Shown here piece after piece: positions 18,493 through 27,436 of a DNA stretch of 64,000 nt (within the stretch, counting starts at the first letter, position 1; each line of letters starts with the position of its first letter). Origin of the DNA: CAWEFA01 sp963851385 (GTDB taxonomy: Bacteria; Bacteroidota; Bacteroidia; Bacteroidales; DTGW01); contig CAWKPE010000027.1 of assembly GCA_963851385.1 (NCBI GenBank), forward strand, positions 33,310-97,309, read 5' to 3'. A program made the position numbers and the translations under genes. The notes beneath the pieces are model-generated. The model saw only the letters and a list, made by a program, of their open reading frames with translations, did not search any database and was not told the DNA's origin.

Positions 18493-20439
18493 ATGAAAAG
18501 TTTTCTTTTTGCAATAGGATTAATCTGTACAACATTATGTTTTGCAGATTCTTTTGATACAATACCAGCCAACAATAGTTCCATTGAATATACGGGAAGA
18601 ATTGATTTTACAAATCTGCTTGTTCCGACATTTTCTTATTCGGGAGTATCTATCAGGGCATGTTTTACAGGTACAAGTATAGCTATGATTATGAACGATG
18701 ATATCGGGCAAAATTATTATAATCTTATTCTCGATGGCAAACTGCTCGATACCGTGAATATCGCTGTAGGAAAAAAAACTTACAAAATAGCTGACGGACT
18801 TCAAAACACAACGCATGAAATAGAAATATTTAAACGAACAGAACAACAGTTCGGCAAAACCCAGTTCTTTGGATTTGTTGTAGATAAAGGCTCGTCACTT
18901 ACAACAATAGTAAATAAACGCACAAAACTGATTGAATATATTGGAAATTCAATCACTTGTGGTTATGGCGATGAAGGAGTAAATGGCGGAACATTTGGCC
19001 CAACGACCGAAGATCATTATATGACCTATGCAGCCTTTACATCACGTAATTTCAATGCACGTCATTTGGCAGTTTGCAAATCAGGGATTGGAGTATATCG
19101 GAATTATGGTGCACCTACATCAGGTAGTGCAGACTGTATGACCAATTATTATACCCGTATTTTTTTGTACGATGAAAATCCCAAATATTCTTTTTCAGAC
19201 AAACCCGGCTTGGTTTGTATTGACTTGGGAACAAACGACTTTAGCACAAATGTTGGTGATTCGGCACTGTTTGTAAGTACTTATTTTCGTTTAATAGATA
19301 CTATTCAAACAAAATATACCAATCCCGATATTCTTTGTTTGCTTGGTCCTATGCTTTCCGATCCTACCTTAACTATGGTAAGAAGATATTTAAAATTCAT
19401 AGCTGATTCAGCCAGCCTGATTGGCAAAGGAAACGTGTATTTTTTTGAAATGTCGCAACAAACGGGTGCGCTTGGTCTTGGAATAGACTACCATCCCACA
19501 GTGGCACAACATCAAAAAAACGGGATGGAACTTACCAATTATATAAAAACATTGAAAGCATGGAAAATAAATCCATTGATTATGAATGCTAACGTTGTTG
19601 CTGCAAATCATATACAACTTGAGTTTAATACGCCAGTACACGATTCGTTGAATACATTTTCGGGTTTTACTGTATGGGGCGATAGTGTTCAATGTGCCAT
19701 CAGCAGTGTTTATCCTGATCCTACCAATAATGAAATCATTCATATTTTGCTTAAACAAAACTTGAATATAGGAGAAAAAGTTAATCTTAATTATTCCCCG
19801 GGAACTTTGGAATCGGCAGATTCAATATTTGTCGGAACTATTAATTTCCTTACAGTTCAAAATAATTTAACAATTACAAAAATTACAGGTGGGGCAACAA
19901 ATACCATTGGTACAAGAGTGACTCTGTACTTTAATAAATACATAAGAACAAACTCAACCATTAACGGACTCACTTTAACTAACAACAATGGCGTTATTGC
20001 GATTGATTCTTTTAGCATATTAAATAACCAGTTAATTTTGTACCTTAAAGACACAATAAATAAGGTCGACTCTGTTTTTGCAAATTATGTAGGCACAAAC
20101 CTCTATGGAGTGGATGAAATACAGTTAGGAAGTTTTTCAAAATTAGTAATAAAAAACAGCTCGACGTATACAGGTATTTCCATAAAAGAATTAAACTCTT
20201 TAAACATATTTCCCAATCCAAACAACTCAGGAATATTCTATTATTGTTTAAATCAAGCTGAAGTTGTCGGAAAAACAAAATTAGAAATAATAACATGTAA
20301 CGGGATAAGCCTATATACCCAGTTACTTTCAGGAGTCAATGGACAAATTGATCTGCGCGGTAAGATATCCAAAGGTGTATATTTTTTAAGATTCATTAAT
20401 GGTGATTCGGTAATTACAAAATCTATTGTACAAGAATAA
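18493..20439 (+). CDS. Secreted CE2-like SGNH acetyl esterase with T9SS tail
   Basis: A 648-residue protein. After a signal peptide (ending TTLCFA) an N-terminal jelly-roll (about 30-135) precedes an SGNH hydrolase domain, the arrangement of CE2 acetyl-xylan esterases. Visible catalytic blocks are EYIGNSITCGYG with nucleophile Ser152, a LGTNDFS block near residue 240 (Asn of block III), and DYHPTVAQH near residue 330 carrying the His. An Ig-like segment follows (about 345-570). The last 80 residues are a T9SS type A sorting domain (IFPNPNNSGIF ... GVYFLRFINGD ... TKSIVQE), so the enzyme is predicted to cross the outer membrane by T9SS and be attached or released there. It starts 44 bases after the deacetylase. 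Confidence 0.88.
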   Translation: MKSFLFAIGLICTTLCFADSFDTIPANNSSIEYTGRIDFTNLLVPTFSYSGVSIRACFTGTSIAMIMNDDIGQNYYNLILDGKLLDTVNIAVGKKTYKIADGLQNTTHEIEIFKRTEQQFGKTQFFGFVVDKGSSLTTIVNKRTKLIEYIGNSITCGYGDEGVNGGTFGPTTEDHYMTYAAFTSRNFNARHLAVCKSGIGVYRNYGAPTSGSADCMTNYYTRIFLYDENPKYSFSDKPGLVCIDLGTNDFSTNVGDSALFVSTYFRLIDTIQTKYTNPDILCLLGPMLSDPTLTMVRRYLKFIADSASLIGKGNVYFFEMSQQTGALGLGIDYHPTVAQHQKNGMELTNYIKTLKAWKINPLIMNANVVAANHIQLEFNTPVHDSLNTFSGFTVWGDSVQCAISSVYPDPTNNEIIHILLKQNLNIGEKVNLNYSPGTLESADSIFVGTINFLTVQNNLTITKITGGATNTIGTRVTLYFNKYIRTNSTINGLTLTNNNGVIAIDSFSILNNQLILYLKDTINKVDSVFANYVGTNLYGVDEIQLGSFSKLVIKNSSTYTGISIKELNSLNIFPNPNNSGIFYYCLNQAEVVGKTKLEIITCNGISLYTQLLSGVNGQIDLRGKISKGVYFLRFINGDSVITKSIVQE

Positions 20440-20617
20440 AATAATTGTGCACAACGTTTCAGGGAAGTGGAAGGAATTTTAATGCATTTAGCTTCTCGTT
20501 TTGCAGTGGATTTCATCTTGTAGGATTCAGATAATCTCTGAAACCTTCCACTTATAATAGCATCAAACGTTATTAGTAAATGTATTTATGCCTTTTAAGA
20601 AGTTTAATTTTATTTCA

Positions 20618-20625
20618 TAAATTTG
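20618..20625 (+). promoter_or_regulatory. Candidate -7 element (TAnnTTTG) for the CE1 esterase genes
   Basis: TAAATTTG matches the Bacteroidota -7 consensus exactly and lies about 58 bases before the start of the CE1 gene. No good TTG -33 element is found 20 bases upstream (TTTTAAG there), so the call is tentative. Confidence 0.35.
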
Positions 20626-20683
20626 TCTTTTATATCTCGATAATAGAAAAATAGAGACGAATAAATTTTAAAAACTAAATAAG

Positions 20684-22046
20684 ATGATTAAAATTAGATT
20701 ATTAAGGCTTTTTCTTGTATTCCTATTTTTGAATAATCACTTTTCTGGTTACTCTCAACCCGATTATTTTAAAACTGAATATGATTCAGGGAAAGTCATA
20801 ATTAATACAATTATTCCCCATGCAGTTTCAGTTAGTATTTTAGGTATGGGTGGCAGTTGGGGATTATATAATCTTAGTGAAAGCTTTACGAAAAGTGGGG
20901 ATAGCGCATGGCAGGCAATACTCGATCCAGGAAAGATCAGTTATATTACGCCGGGTTTTCATTATTACAACTTTCAGGTGAACGGTGTAAAAACTTCCAA
21001 TCCGAATGAAAAGGTTTATTTCGGAGCTCGGTTTTGGAACAGTGGTATTGACATCCCTGATACAAGTGGCGATTTTTATTCCATCAAAGATGTGCCACAC
21101 GGGTCAATAAGAATGCAACTTTATTATTCAACTTTTACAAAAAATTATCGCAGGTGTTTTATTTACTTACCACCGGATTATGATACCAGGTCTGATAAAA
21201 AATATCCTGTCTTGTTTCTTCAGCATGGGATGAATGAAAATGAATTTAGCTGGCACATGCAGGGAAAAGTGAATTTTATTTTGGATAACCTTATTGCCGA
21301 TGGAAGTGCGTTACCAATGATTGTTGTTATGGACAACGGGATGACTACCACTGATTATTCAAGTTTGGTGCTTAATGATTTAATTCCTCTTTTAGTGAAG
21401 AATTATAATGTATTGACTGATAAAAAAAAATATGGCATTAGCTGGTCTTTCAATGGGTTCTTACCAGGCTACAGATTTGGGTTTGGCCAATTTGGGTAAA
21501 TTTGGATATGTCGGGGCATTTAGCGGAGGTACAGATATTAACTTATATTCTAACCGTAATAAAATTAATGATTCTGTTGTAGTTCTTTTTAATGGTTATG
21601 GAACAAGTGATGAGCTTAGTTTGGGCCAAACCTTTGAAAGTTCTCTTAATACTTCAAGAATAAATCATGTTACTGCAAAGTTTCCAGGAGGTCACGAATG
21701 GCAAGTATGGCGTAATTGTTTACACCAATTTGCCTCTTTGCTGTTCAAACCTTATACTTATGAACATCCTTTATCGGTGAAAACTATTAATTCACAAACT
21801 ACATTTTCTGTATATCCAAACCCATTCAAAGTACAAATACATTTGCAATTTGATTCCGACCTAGACACTGAAGATGCACGCTATGAATTAAATGATTTAA
21901 CCGGCAAACAGATTTTATCTTTTACTGGGATAAAAAGTAATGCCGAATTGAAAATATCCAGGACATTATTGTCTTCCTCAGGCGGACTTTATGTTCTTTC
22001 TGTATATACTCAAAAGGGCGTCTTTCAAGGTAAAATTATTAAATAA
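20684..22046 (+). CDS. CE1-like (feruloyl/esterase D family) esterase with T9SS tail, frameshifted in an A9 run
   Basis: The locus encodes about 453 residues. A signal peptide (ending NNHFSGYSQ) is followed by a CBM48-like N-domain (about 25-130) and an alpha/beta-hydrolase of the esterase D/CE1 type (LPPDYDTRSDKKYPVLFLQHG). The nucleophile elbow GLSMGS and the His motif GGHEWQVWR lie in the second frame. The C-terminus is a T9SS sorting domain (FSVYPNPFKVQIH ... GGLYVLSVYTQKG). The frame breaks at a run of nine A (21422-21430): with eight A, it reads DKKNMALAGLSMGS straight through. This is a homopolymer sequencing error, a natural phase-variation-like defect, or a gene rescued by slippage. 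Such enzymes release ferulate or acetate from arabinoxylan. Confidence 0.85.
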
Positions 22047-22063
22047 CTTATAAAAATTAAATA

Positions 22064-23125
22064 ATGAAAAACATTACAATTATCATATTTAGCTTGTTTG
22101 TTATTGTAACGCAAATTTCAGCCAGTGTTACCGTAAAAAATGATACAGTTACATTCTCCATAACAACAAGTACAGTTTCAAATGTAGAAGTAGTTTTTAA
22201 AGGTTTGGCGGACTCGTTAGGCTCTGATACAATTGCTTTAATCAAAGGGACTAATAATATATGGAGCAAAGCAATAAAAATACCCAAAGGTTTTTACTAT
22301 TATCTTTTCTTAGTTGACGGTGCACCCTTTTATGATCAAGATTCGTGGGCCTATTTTGGCTGGGGCACCTGGACTGGCGGATTTAACGTGAAGGATTCTG
22401 CTAATACATTTTATGACCAGAAAGCTGGCCCGTTTGGAAATATGAATATCAATTATTATAAATCAGAAGTTGTTGGTGATTATCGGAAATGTTATGTTTA
22501 TACACCGGCAGAATATGATAATAACCCGGATAAAAATTATCCTGTACTGTACCTCCTTCATGATTTGGGTGAAGATGAATCTGCTTGGCTATATCAGGGT
22601 TTGGTTAATAATATATTGGATAACGCAATAAATGACGGAAAGATATCTCCAATGTTGGTTGTGCTTGACAATATAAATGAGTATAAAAGGATAAACGGGA
22701 AACTAACCTTACCCAATCTTATCGATTCAGTAATTAGCTCGGAACTGATCCCCTATATTGAGTATCATTATCATGCAATTGATTCTGCAAAATATCGTGC
22801 AATTGCCGGGTGTTCATCAGGAGGTAAGTTGGCAATGGATGTTGCATTGCACCATAACGATAGTTTCAGCAATATTGGAGTGTTTACCCTTACCAATGAT
22901 TTTGATACAAGCCAGGTTATGGTTGATTCCATAAAAAATTCCAATTTCAAATTCTTTTTGTTAGGGGCAGCGATGGGCGACAGCACTTATACAAAAGCAA
23001 ATATTTTTCATCAATCATTAACAGACAAGGGCATAAGTGATAACTGGGATGTTCAGAATGGATCAAATAACTGGCTGGCATGGCGAAAAAATTTATATGC
23101 AATGATTAAAGGTTTGTTTAAGTAA
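22064..23125 (+). CDS. CE1-like esterase homologue lacking the catalytic His
   Basis: A 353-residue paralogue of the preceding esterase with a signal peptide (ending VTQISA), a CBM48-like N-domain and an alpha/beta-hydrolase domain (YTPAEYDNNPDKNYPVLYLLHD). The nucleophile elbow is present as AGCSSGG (Ser251). Where the preceding paralogue has GGHEW, this protein reads GSNNW (333-337), so the expected catalytic His is Asn335. It also has no T9SS tail. It may be an inactive homologue that retains ligand binding, or it may use another His. It follows the previous gene by 17 bases and is probably co-transcribed. Confidence 0.8.
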   Translation: MKNITIIIFSLFVIVTQISASVTVKNDTVTFSITTSTVSNVEVVFKGLADSLGSDTIALIKGTNNIWSKAIKIPKGFYYYLFLVDGAPFYDQDSWAYFGWGTWTGGFNVKDSANTFYDQKAGPFGNMNINYYKSEVVGDYRKCYVYTPAEYDNNPDKNYPVLYLLHDLGEDESAWLYQGLVNNILDNAINDGKISPMLVVLDNINEYKRINGKLTLPNLIDSVISSELIPYIEYHYHAIDSAKYRAIAGCSSGGKLAMDVALHHNDSFSNIGVFTLTNDFDTSQVMVDSIKNSNFKFFLLGAAMGDSTYTKANIFHQSLTDKGISDNWDVQNGSNNWLAWRKNLYAMIKGLFK

Positions 23126-23348
23126 AAGTTCTAAACACAGGTATTATGGATACGGTAATAAATAATAATTTATCTATATATGTGAGTTACTAATTCACAA
23201 AATTTAATTAATTCTTGTCGAACAAAATTCAATTCATTAGGTTTCTTCTACGAAGAAAAGAATCTGTGTTTTTTATAATTAATATTTTTTTATTTTACTA
23301 ATTTTAAGTGAAGCATGGATAGTGGTTACAGAACTGTAAAATTTTTCA

Positions 23349-24749
23349 ATGATGTTGCAATACAGATGGTTGGTTTCGGGCATGCAGTGTTTAATTATAA
23401 TATTTGCATATAGTTGTAAGAATGAAATCGGTGATTCAAATTTCAGGCAGGTTGAGAAAAAGACGCCTACAACACTTAATTTTATAGGCCATTGGGTTGA
23501 TGAAGGCAAAAAAGAACAAATGCTTTATGAATTGATGAATGAATTTGAGTTCCTTAATCAGGACATTATTATTAATATGAAATTTGCCGAGAAATACTAC
23601 GCCGACAGGAGCAAAGATAATGTAGAAGGAAAATTTAATGCAAATGTCATTTTATCTCCTGTTCCGGAGTGGGATATCATTTGGATAAATGATGCAACAT
23701 GGGCAATATCTAAAGTAATTAAAGAATCAGGGTGGGAAAAGAAGTATCTGGTTGATTTTAGTGAAATTGAAGAATTTAGAAAAAATACAAGGCCGGAATT
23801 ATTGACCGATAAGGCAAAAGCTGCATATGGTGGGATAATGCCGGGACCATGCATTGACGGATATAACTGGGCACTTTGGTGTAACTCAGATATTGCAAAA
23901 AAAATTGGTATCGAAGTCAAACAATTCGGTATGACAAATGAAGATTTCTTGTCTTATATTAAGGCAGTTTATGAATATAATAAATCACATAATGATAGTA
24001 TAATAGCGCTATTTGAGGCTGGTGACTGGAAAACTACACACACTATTGCCGATGAACTTTATTTCTCAGAAATTGGAGATGTTGATGAAATTGAAAATTA
24101 CATTTTCACTGAAAAAAAACTTCAGGTCTGGGATAAAGTGCTTCATGAAATCGAAAAAGTTTCGAAATATGAACCTTTACCAAAGAATTGGAGAAGTATG
24201 GTTTGGCAAGATAATCGTTTTTATCCTGTTGAAGATAAATGTCTTTTTTTCGCAAATGGAACCTGGATGTATAATATCTGGTTAAAAAATTATCCTGACA
24301 GGATCAAAAAAATGATTCCAATGGAATTACCTGTTTTCAAACCTTCACCATTAACTATTGGAGGATATAATGTAACCTGGGCCGTACCCAAAAATGCTCC
24401 GCATAAAGAACAAGCAATAAAGTTCTTACTTTTTCTTAATAGACCAGATGTTGCTGAAAAATGGGCCCGGTATACAAAATCACCTTCAGGAATTAAAAGT
24501 GAATTAACGCAAGTGAACTTTGGTTTAGATAAATTTGAAGATTTTCAGTATACTGTTGAAAAGAAATACGGCAAAAATAAAATAGCTCTCATAATTGACT
24601 CCAGACTATATCTTGGAACTGACTTTCAAGATGTGCCAAGTCAAAGCGAAGCTGTATTTTCAGGAGAAATTACTGCAGATCAAGCTATGCAAACAATAAA
24701 TAAGCAAATAGCTATTATAATGGCTTCAAATAAAAAAAAATCACAATAA
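23349..24749 (+). CDS. Extracellular solute-binding protein family 1, lipoprotein
   Basis: A 466-residue protein with a lipoprotein signal (LIIIFAYSC, Cys23) and the shape of a family-1 periplasmic sugar-binding protein: an early TLNFIGHWVDEGKKEQMLYEL strand-helix, central WDIIWINDATW, and C-terminal GGYNVTWAVPKNAPHKEQAIKFL, the conserved segment before the hinge helix. Such proteins usually feed ABC permeases. No permease or ATPase is present, and Bacteroidota rarely use sugar ABC importers, so it may instead serve as a sensing or scavenging protein, perhaps for products of the upstream esterase locus. A TTACAG-AA-CTGTAA inverted repeat ends 9 bases before the ATG and might be a regulatory site. 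Confidence 0.8.
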   Translation: MMLQYRWLVSGMQCLIIIFAYSCKNEIGDSNFRQVEKKTPTTLNFIGHWVDEGKKEQMLYELMNEFEFLNQDIIINMKFAEKYYADRSKDNVEGKFNANVILSPVPEWDIIWINDATWAISKVIKESGWEKKYLVDFSEIEEFRKNTRPELLTDKAKAAYGGIMPGPCIDGYNWALWCNSDIAKKIGIEVKQFGMTNEDFLSYIKAVYEYNKSHNDSIIALFEAGDWKTTHTIADELYFSEIGDVDEIENYIFTEKKLQVWDKVLHEIEKVSKYEPLPKNWRSMVWQDNRFYPVEDKCLFFANGTWMYNIWLKNYPDRIKKMIPMELPVFKPSPLTIGGYNVTWAVPKNAPHKEQAIKFLLFLNRPDVAEKWARYTKSPSGIKSELTQVNFGLDKFEDFQYTVEKKYGKNKIALIIDSRLYLGTDFQDVPSQSEAVFSGEITADQAMQTINKQIAIIMASNKKKSQ

Positions 24750-24910
24750 ACTTATTCTTCCAAAAACTGAAACAGGTATTTACTAAATGACATCACTATT
24801 AATGGTGTCGAGAAAAAATTAGTTTTGCGGGCATTTTATATGAACTTACAGAAACAATTTAAACTAATAAATTATTAATAAAATTTTTCTGATTGTATAT
24901 ATTCATAAAC

Positions 24911-25399
24911 ATGAAGAACATTATAAAAAAAGTTTATTTATTCGATTGGGAAGATACTATCATGAAAGATTTTCCAGATGAACATGGAGCAATGTACACA
25001 TGAGATAAAATTATGATAATGCCGTTTGCTGATAAAATGTTAAAAGCTCTGTCAACAAGAGCAGATTGCTATTTGGCAACTAATGCTAAAGACTCAAGTA
25101 AGGAAGATATTAAAAAAGCCCTTAGCCGGGTGCATTTGCAGAAATATTTCAAAGACATATTTTGTTTTAGGGAATTAGGAGTTCATAAACCCTCAAGAGA
25201 GTATTTTGACTTAATTATAAAAAAATTGGGAGTAAAGAAAGAAAATATCATAATGATAGGAGATAATATAGAATCAGACATTTTTGGTGTTCGAAATATT
25301 GGTATTGATGCAATATTGTATGATCCGGAAAACAAGTACCCAAATTATACTGGTCGGAAAATATCAAATTTAATGATGATTTTGGATGAAATAGAATAG
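24911..25399 (+). pseudogene. HAD-family hydrolase interrupted by an in-frame TGA
   Basis: From ATG 24911 the frame reads MKNIIKKVYLFDWEDTIMKDFP to MYT, hits TGA at 25001-25003, then continues in the same frame as DKIMIMPFADKMLKAL to the end at 25399. The HAD core is otherwise complete: motif I FDWEDT (Asp nucleophile; the second motif Asp is Glu), motif II CYLATNAKD, motif III Lys in LGVHKPSREYF, and motif IV MIGDNIESDIFG. In this HAD subgroup (DWGDT type) a Trp commonly occupies the interrupted position, so TGG to TGA is the simplest change. This is a nonsense mutation or a base-call error. An ATG at 25013 could restart a product lacking the nucleophile, which would not be catalytic. Confidence 0.7.
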
Positions 25400-25700
25400 G
25401 GAATGAGTCTATTTCTGATTGACTATTTTTTATTATTATGTTGCCTAACAATATCTATATGGCAAAGCTGGCAGCAACTTGTTCAAAATAAATAATAGGC
25501 ACTTTCAAAAGTAGATAAGTGCTATGTAAATATTCTTAATTGACACAAATGAATTTTTAAAAGTTAAAAAGTAAAATTTATATTAATGGTTGGTGAATAA
25601 AAATTGTAATTTTACAATTGGTGAGAGCAAAACTATTTTCGATTTAGAGTATTGTTGTGATGCATACCAACAATAGTAATTAAATATTAAATTTGAATAA
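25400..25700. other. Intergenic region after HAD gene
   Basis: About 300 AT-rich bases. No frame, terminator or repeat stands out. Confidence 0.3.
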
Positions 25701-25886
25701 ATGAACAGAGCAAGAATATTTCTTTCAATTTTTTCAATATTATTATTTTTTTCATCTTGTTCAAAGGATGAAGAAAAAATTAATCATAGACCCGTTGCAG
25801 CTTTTTCATATTCAGATGAAATTGATGAATTTATTCTCAATGTGTACTTTTTGAAATTCAATATTCCACGAATATTTCGTTACTAG
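25701..25886 (+). pseudogene. Truncated PKD-domain lipoprotein
   Basis: Sixty-one codons: a lipoprotein signal (IFSILLFFSSC) followed by SKDEEKINHRPVAAFSYS, the typical opening of a PKD domain in Bacteroidota surface lipoproteins. The sequence then turns low-complexity and stops, 8 bases before the end of the convergent gene. The rest of a normally much longer protein is missing, so this looks like a deletion remnant at a rearrangement junction. Confidence 0.5.
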
Positions 25887-25894
25887 CTGAGATT

Positions 25895-27427
25895 TTAGTT
25901 CGGGTTCTTATTAATCCAGGTTGCACCAGACAGCGCATCAACGTCAACAGTAGTATCAAACCTTACATTTTCAGGATCGGAATATACAATATCACGAATC
26001 TGCCTGGGATTTAATTTTATCTTTCCTTTAATCAATTCAGGCCTGTTATAATTTTCGAGAAAAGTATTATAAAACAATGGATCTTTCTGAGGAACAATAA
26101 ATGGTTTATAAGTTTTACCATTTTTATCGAAATATGCAATGTAAGGTCTTGAGAGTATATTGTCAATCCGTTTGCTGCTAAATAAAATCCAACGTCCGTT
26201 TTGAGACCAGCAATGATAGCTTTCATTGCTTTCGCTGTTAATATCAAGTTTGTGATATTGCCTGGTTTTCAATTCTAAAATATAGAGGTCACTCGTTTTG
26301 TCAAATACAGTAAAGTACCCATATTTGGCCATACAAAAGAGTACATATTTACCATCGGGAGAAATATTTGGAAAAGAAATGCTCATTCCGGTCTGTGTGG
26401 AAGAAAGCACTGTATCAACATCACCCCAGGTATTGCTGGCAACATTATAAGGAATACGAACCAAACTATATTTGGTCCAGTTCCTGCTTCGCAAATCGCC
26501 TTTTCTTGCTTCCGGTGCACTTATATAATACAACCACTTGCCATCAGGCGACCAGGTTGGCAAATTTTCCCTGTTTTTAGTCGATATTTTTGGCGAAGTT
26601 GTTACGGTATTGGTTTTAACATTATAGACTACAATATCTGAAACTTTGTCAGAGACTTCACTTAGAGAATTTTTATTTGCCGTAAAGTAAAGGTTGATAA
26701 TATTAACAGAAAAAGCAATATAATTACCGCTTGGATGCCAGGCAGGATATACAAAAGAAGACATAGTGTACTTTGTCTTTGTATTGTATTTTTTTAGCTG
26801 ATTATCATTAAAGATAATTGTTCCGGGATATGATTGACGAAAATGCAATATCATTTTTCCTGGATCTCCATTGCAGAATGAATGACAATTTACGCATCCT
26901 TCCTTAGCTACAGAGTTTAAATATACAGGTGATTCATCAAAGTTTTCCAGGTTGCGTTGGTATATGCCCATTTTTTTCCAAAAAATATATGACACATTTA
27001 TCAACCTGTAGGCCATATAACTATCTATTGGCTCACTTGCAATGCTATCAGATATAGTAGCAAATTTGATCCACTTCTTATTTTTTACAAATATATCAAT
27101 GTACAAAGTATTGCCCGAGTTTTGACTAATTAATTTATGCCAGGCTTTTACAGGTATTTGAATTACTGGAGAAGTTTGATGGATAATCAGCTTATTGCCT
27201 TTTTCAGAATATATTTCAACATGAAATTTTGAACCTTTTTCTTTTATATAAAAATTTAAAGGAGCAATATTAGAAGGAAATACAATTCCTTTATAGTCGG
27301 GTAAAATTGAAGCAGTGCGAATATCTTTAGAATAATCCTCCACTTTTTTGCTGCAACCGGTTACAGCAAATAGTGCAACTATAATAAGCAAACTTGAATT
27401 TCTATAGAAATTATTGGCCATATTCAT
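25895..27427 (-). CDS. Lipoprotein with c-type haem motif, TolB/PD40-like propeller and C-terminal DALSGAT motif
   Basis: A 510-residue protein with a lipobox (LFAVTGC, Cys25), an N-terminal beta domain (about 40-150), one haem c motif CVNCH (Cys178, Cys181, His182) and a propeller of PD40/TolB type (about 220-470; YPAWHPSGNYIAF, LPTWSPDGKWLYYI, FPNISPDGKYVLF, YHCWSQNGRWILF). The end reads DVDALSGATWINKNPN. DxxSGAT is the motif in which ApbE attaches FMN to Thr, here Thr503, but no full FMN-binding domain surrounds it. A redox-active periplasmic or surface lipoprotein is likely; its partner is unknown. It lies 9 bases downstream of the DUF6057 gene and shares its transcript. Confidence 0.75.
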   Translation of the reverse strand: MNMANNFYRNSSLLIIVALFAVTGCSKKVEDYSKDIRTASILPDYKGIVFPSNIAPLNFYIKEKGSKFHVEIYSEKGNKLIIHQTSPVIQIPVKAWHKLISQNSGNTLYIDIFVKNKKWIKFATISDSIASEPIDSYMAYRLINVSYIFWKKMGIYQRNLENFDESPVYLNSVAKEGCVNCHSFCNGDPGKMILHFRQSYPGTIIFNDNQLKKYNTKTKYTMSSFVYPAWHPSGNYIAFSVNIINLYFTANKNSLSEVSDKVSDIVVYNVKTNTVTTSPKISTKNRENLPTWSPDGKWLYYISAPEARKGDLRSRNWTKYSLVRIPYNVASNTWGDVDTVLSSTQTGMSISFPNISPDGKYVLFCMAKYGYFTVFDKTSDLYILELKTRQYHKLDINSESNESYHCWSQNGRWILFSSKRIDNILSRPYIAYFDKNGKTYKPFIVPQKDPLFYNTFLENYNRPELIKGKIKLNPRQIRDIVYSDPENVRFDTTVDVDALSGATWINKNPN

Positions 27428-27436
27428 TTCTGGTTA

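Noticed and set aside
24911..25399. TGA read as Trp or selenocysteine
   Set aside because: TGA ends ftsZ and the CCG-domain gene normally, and no selenocysteine element was seen; a nonsense mutation or base error is simpler.
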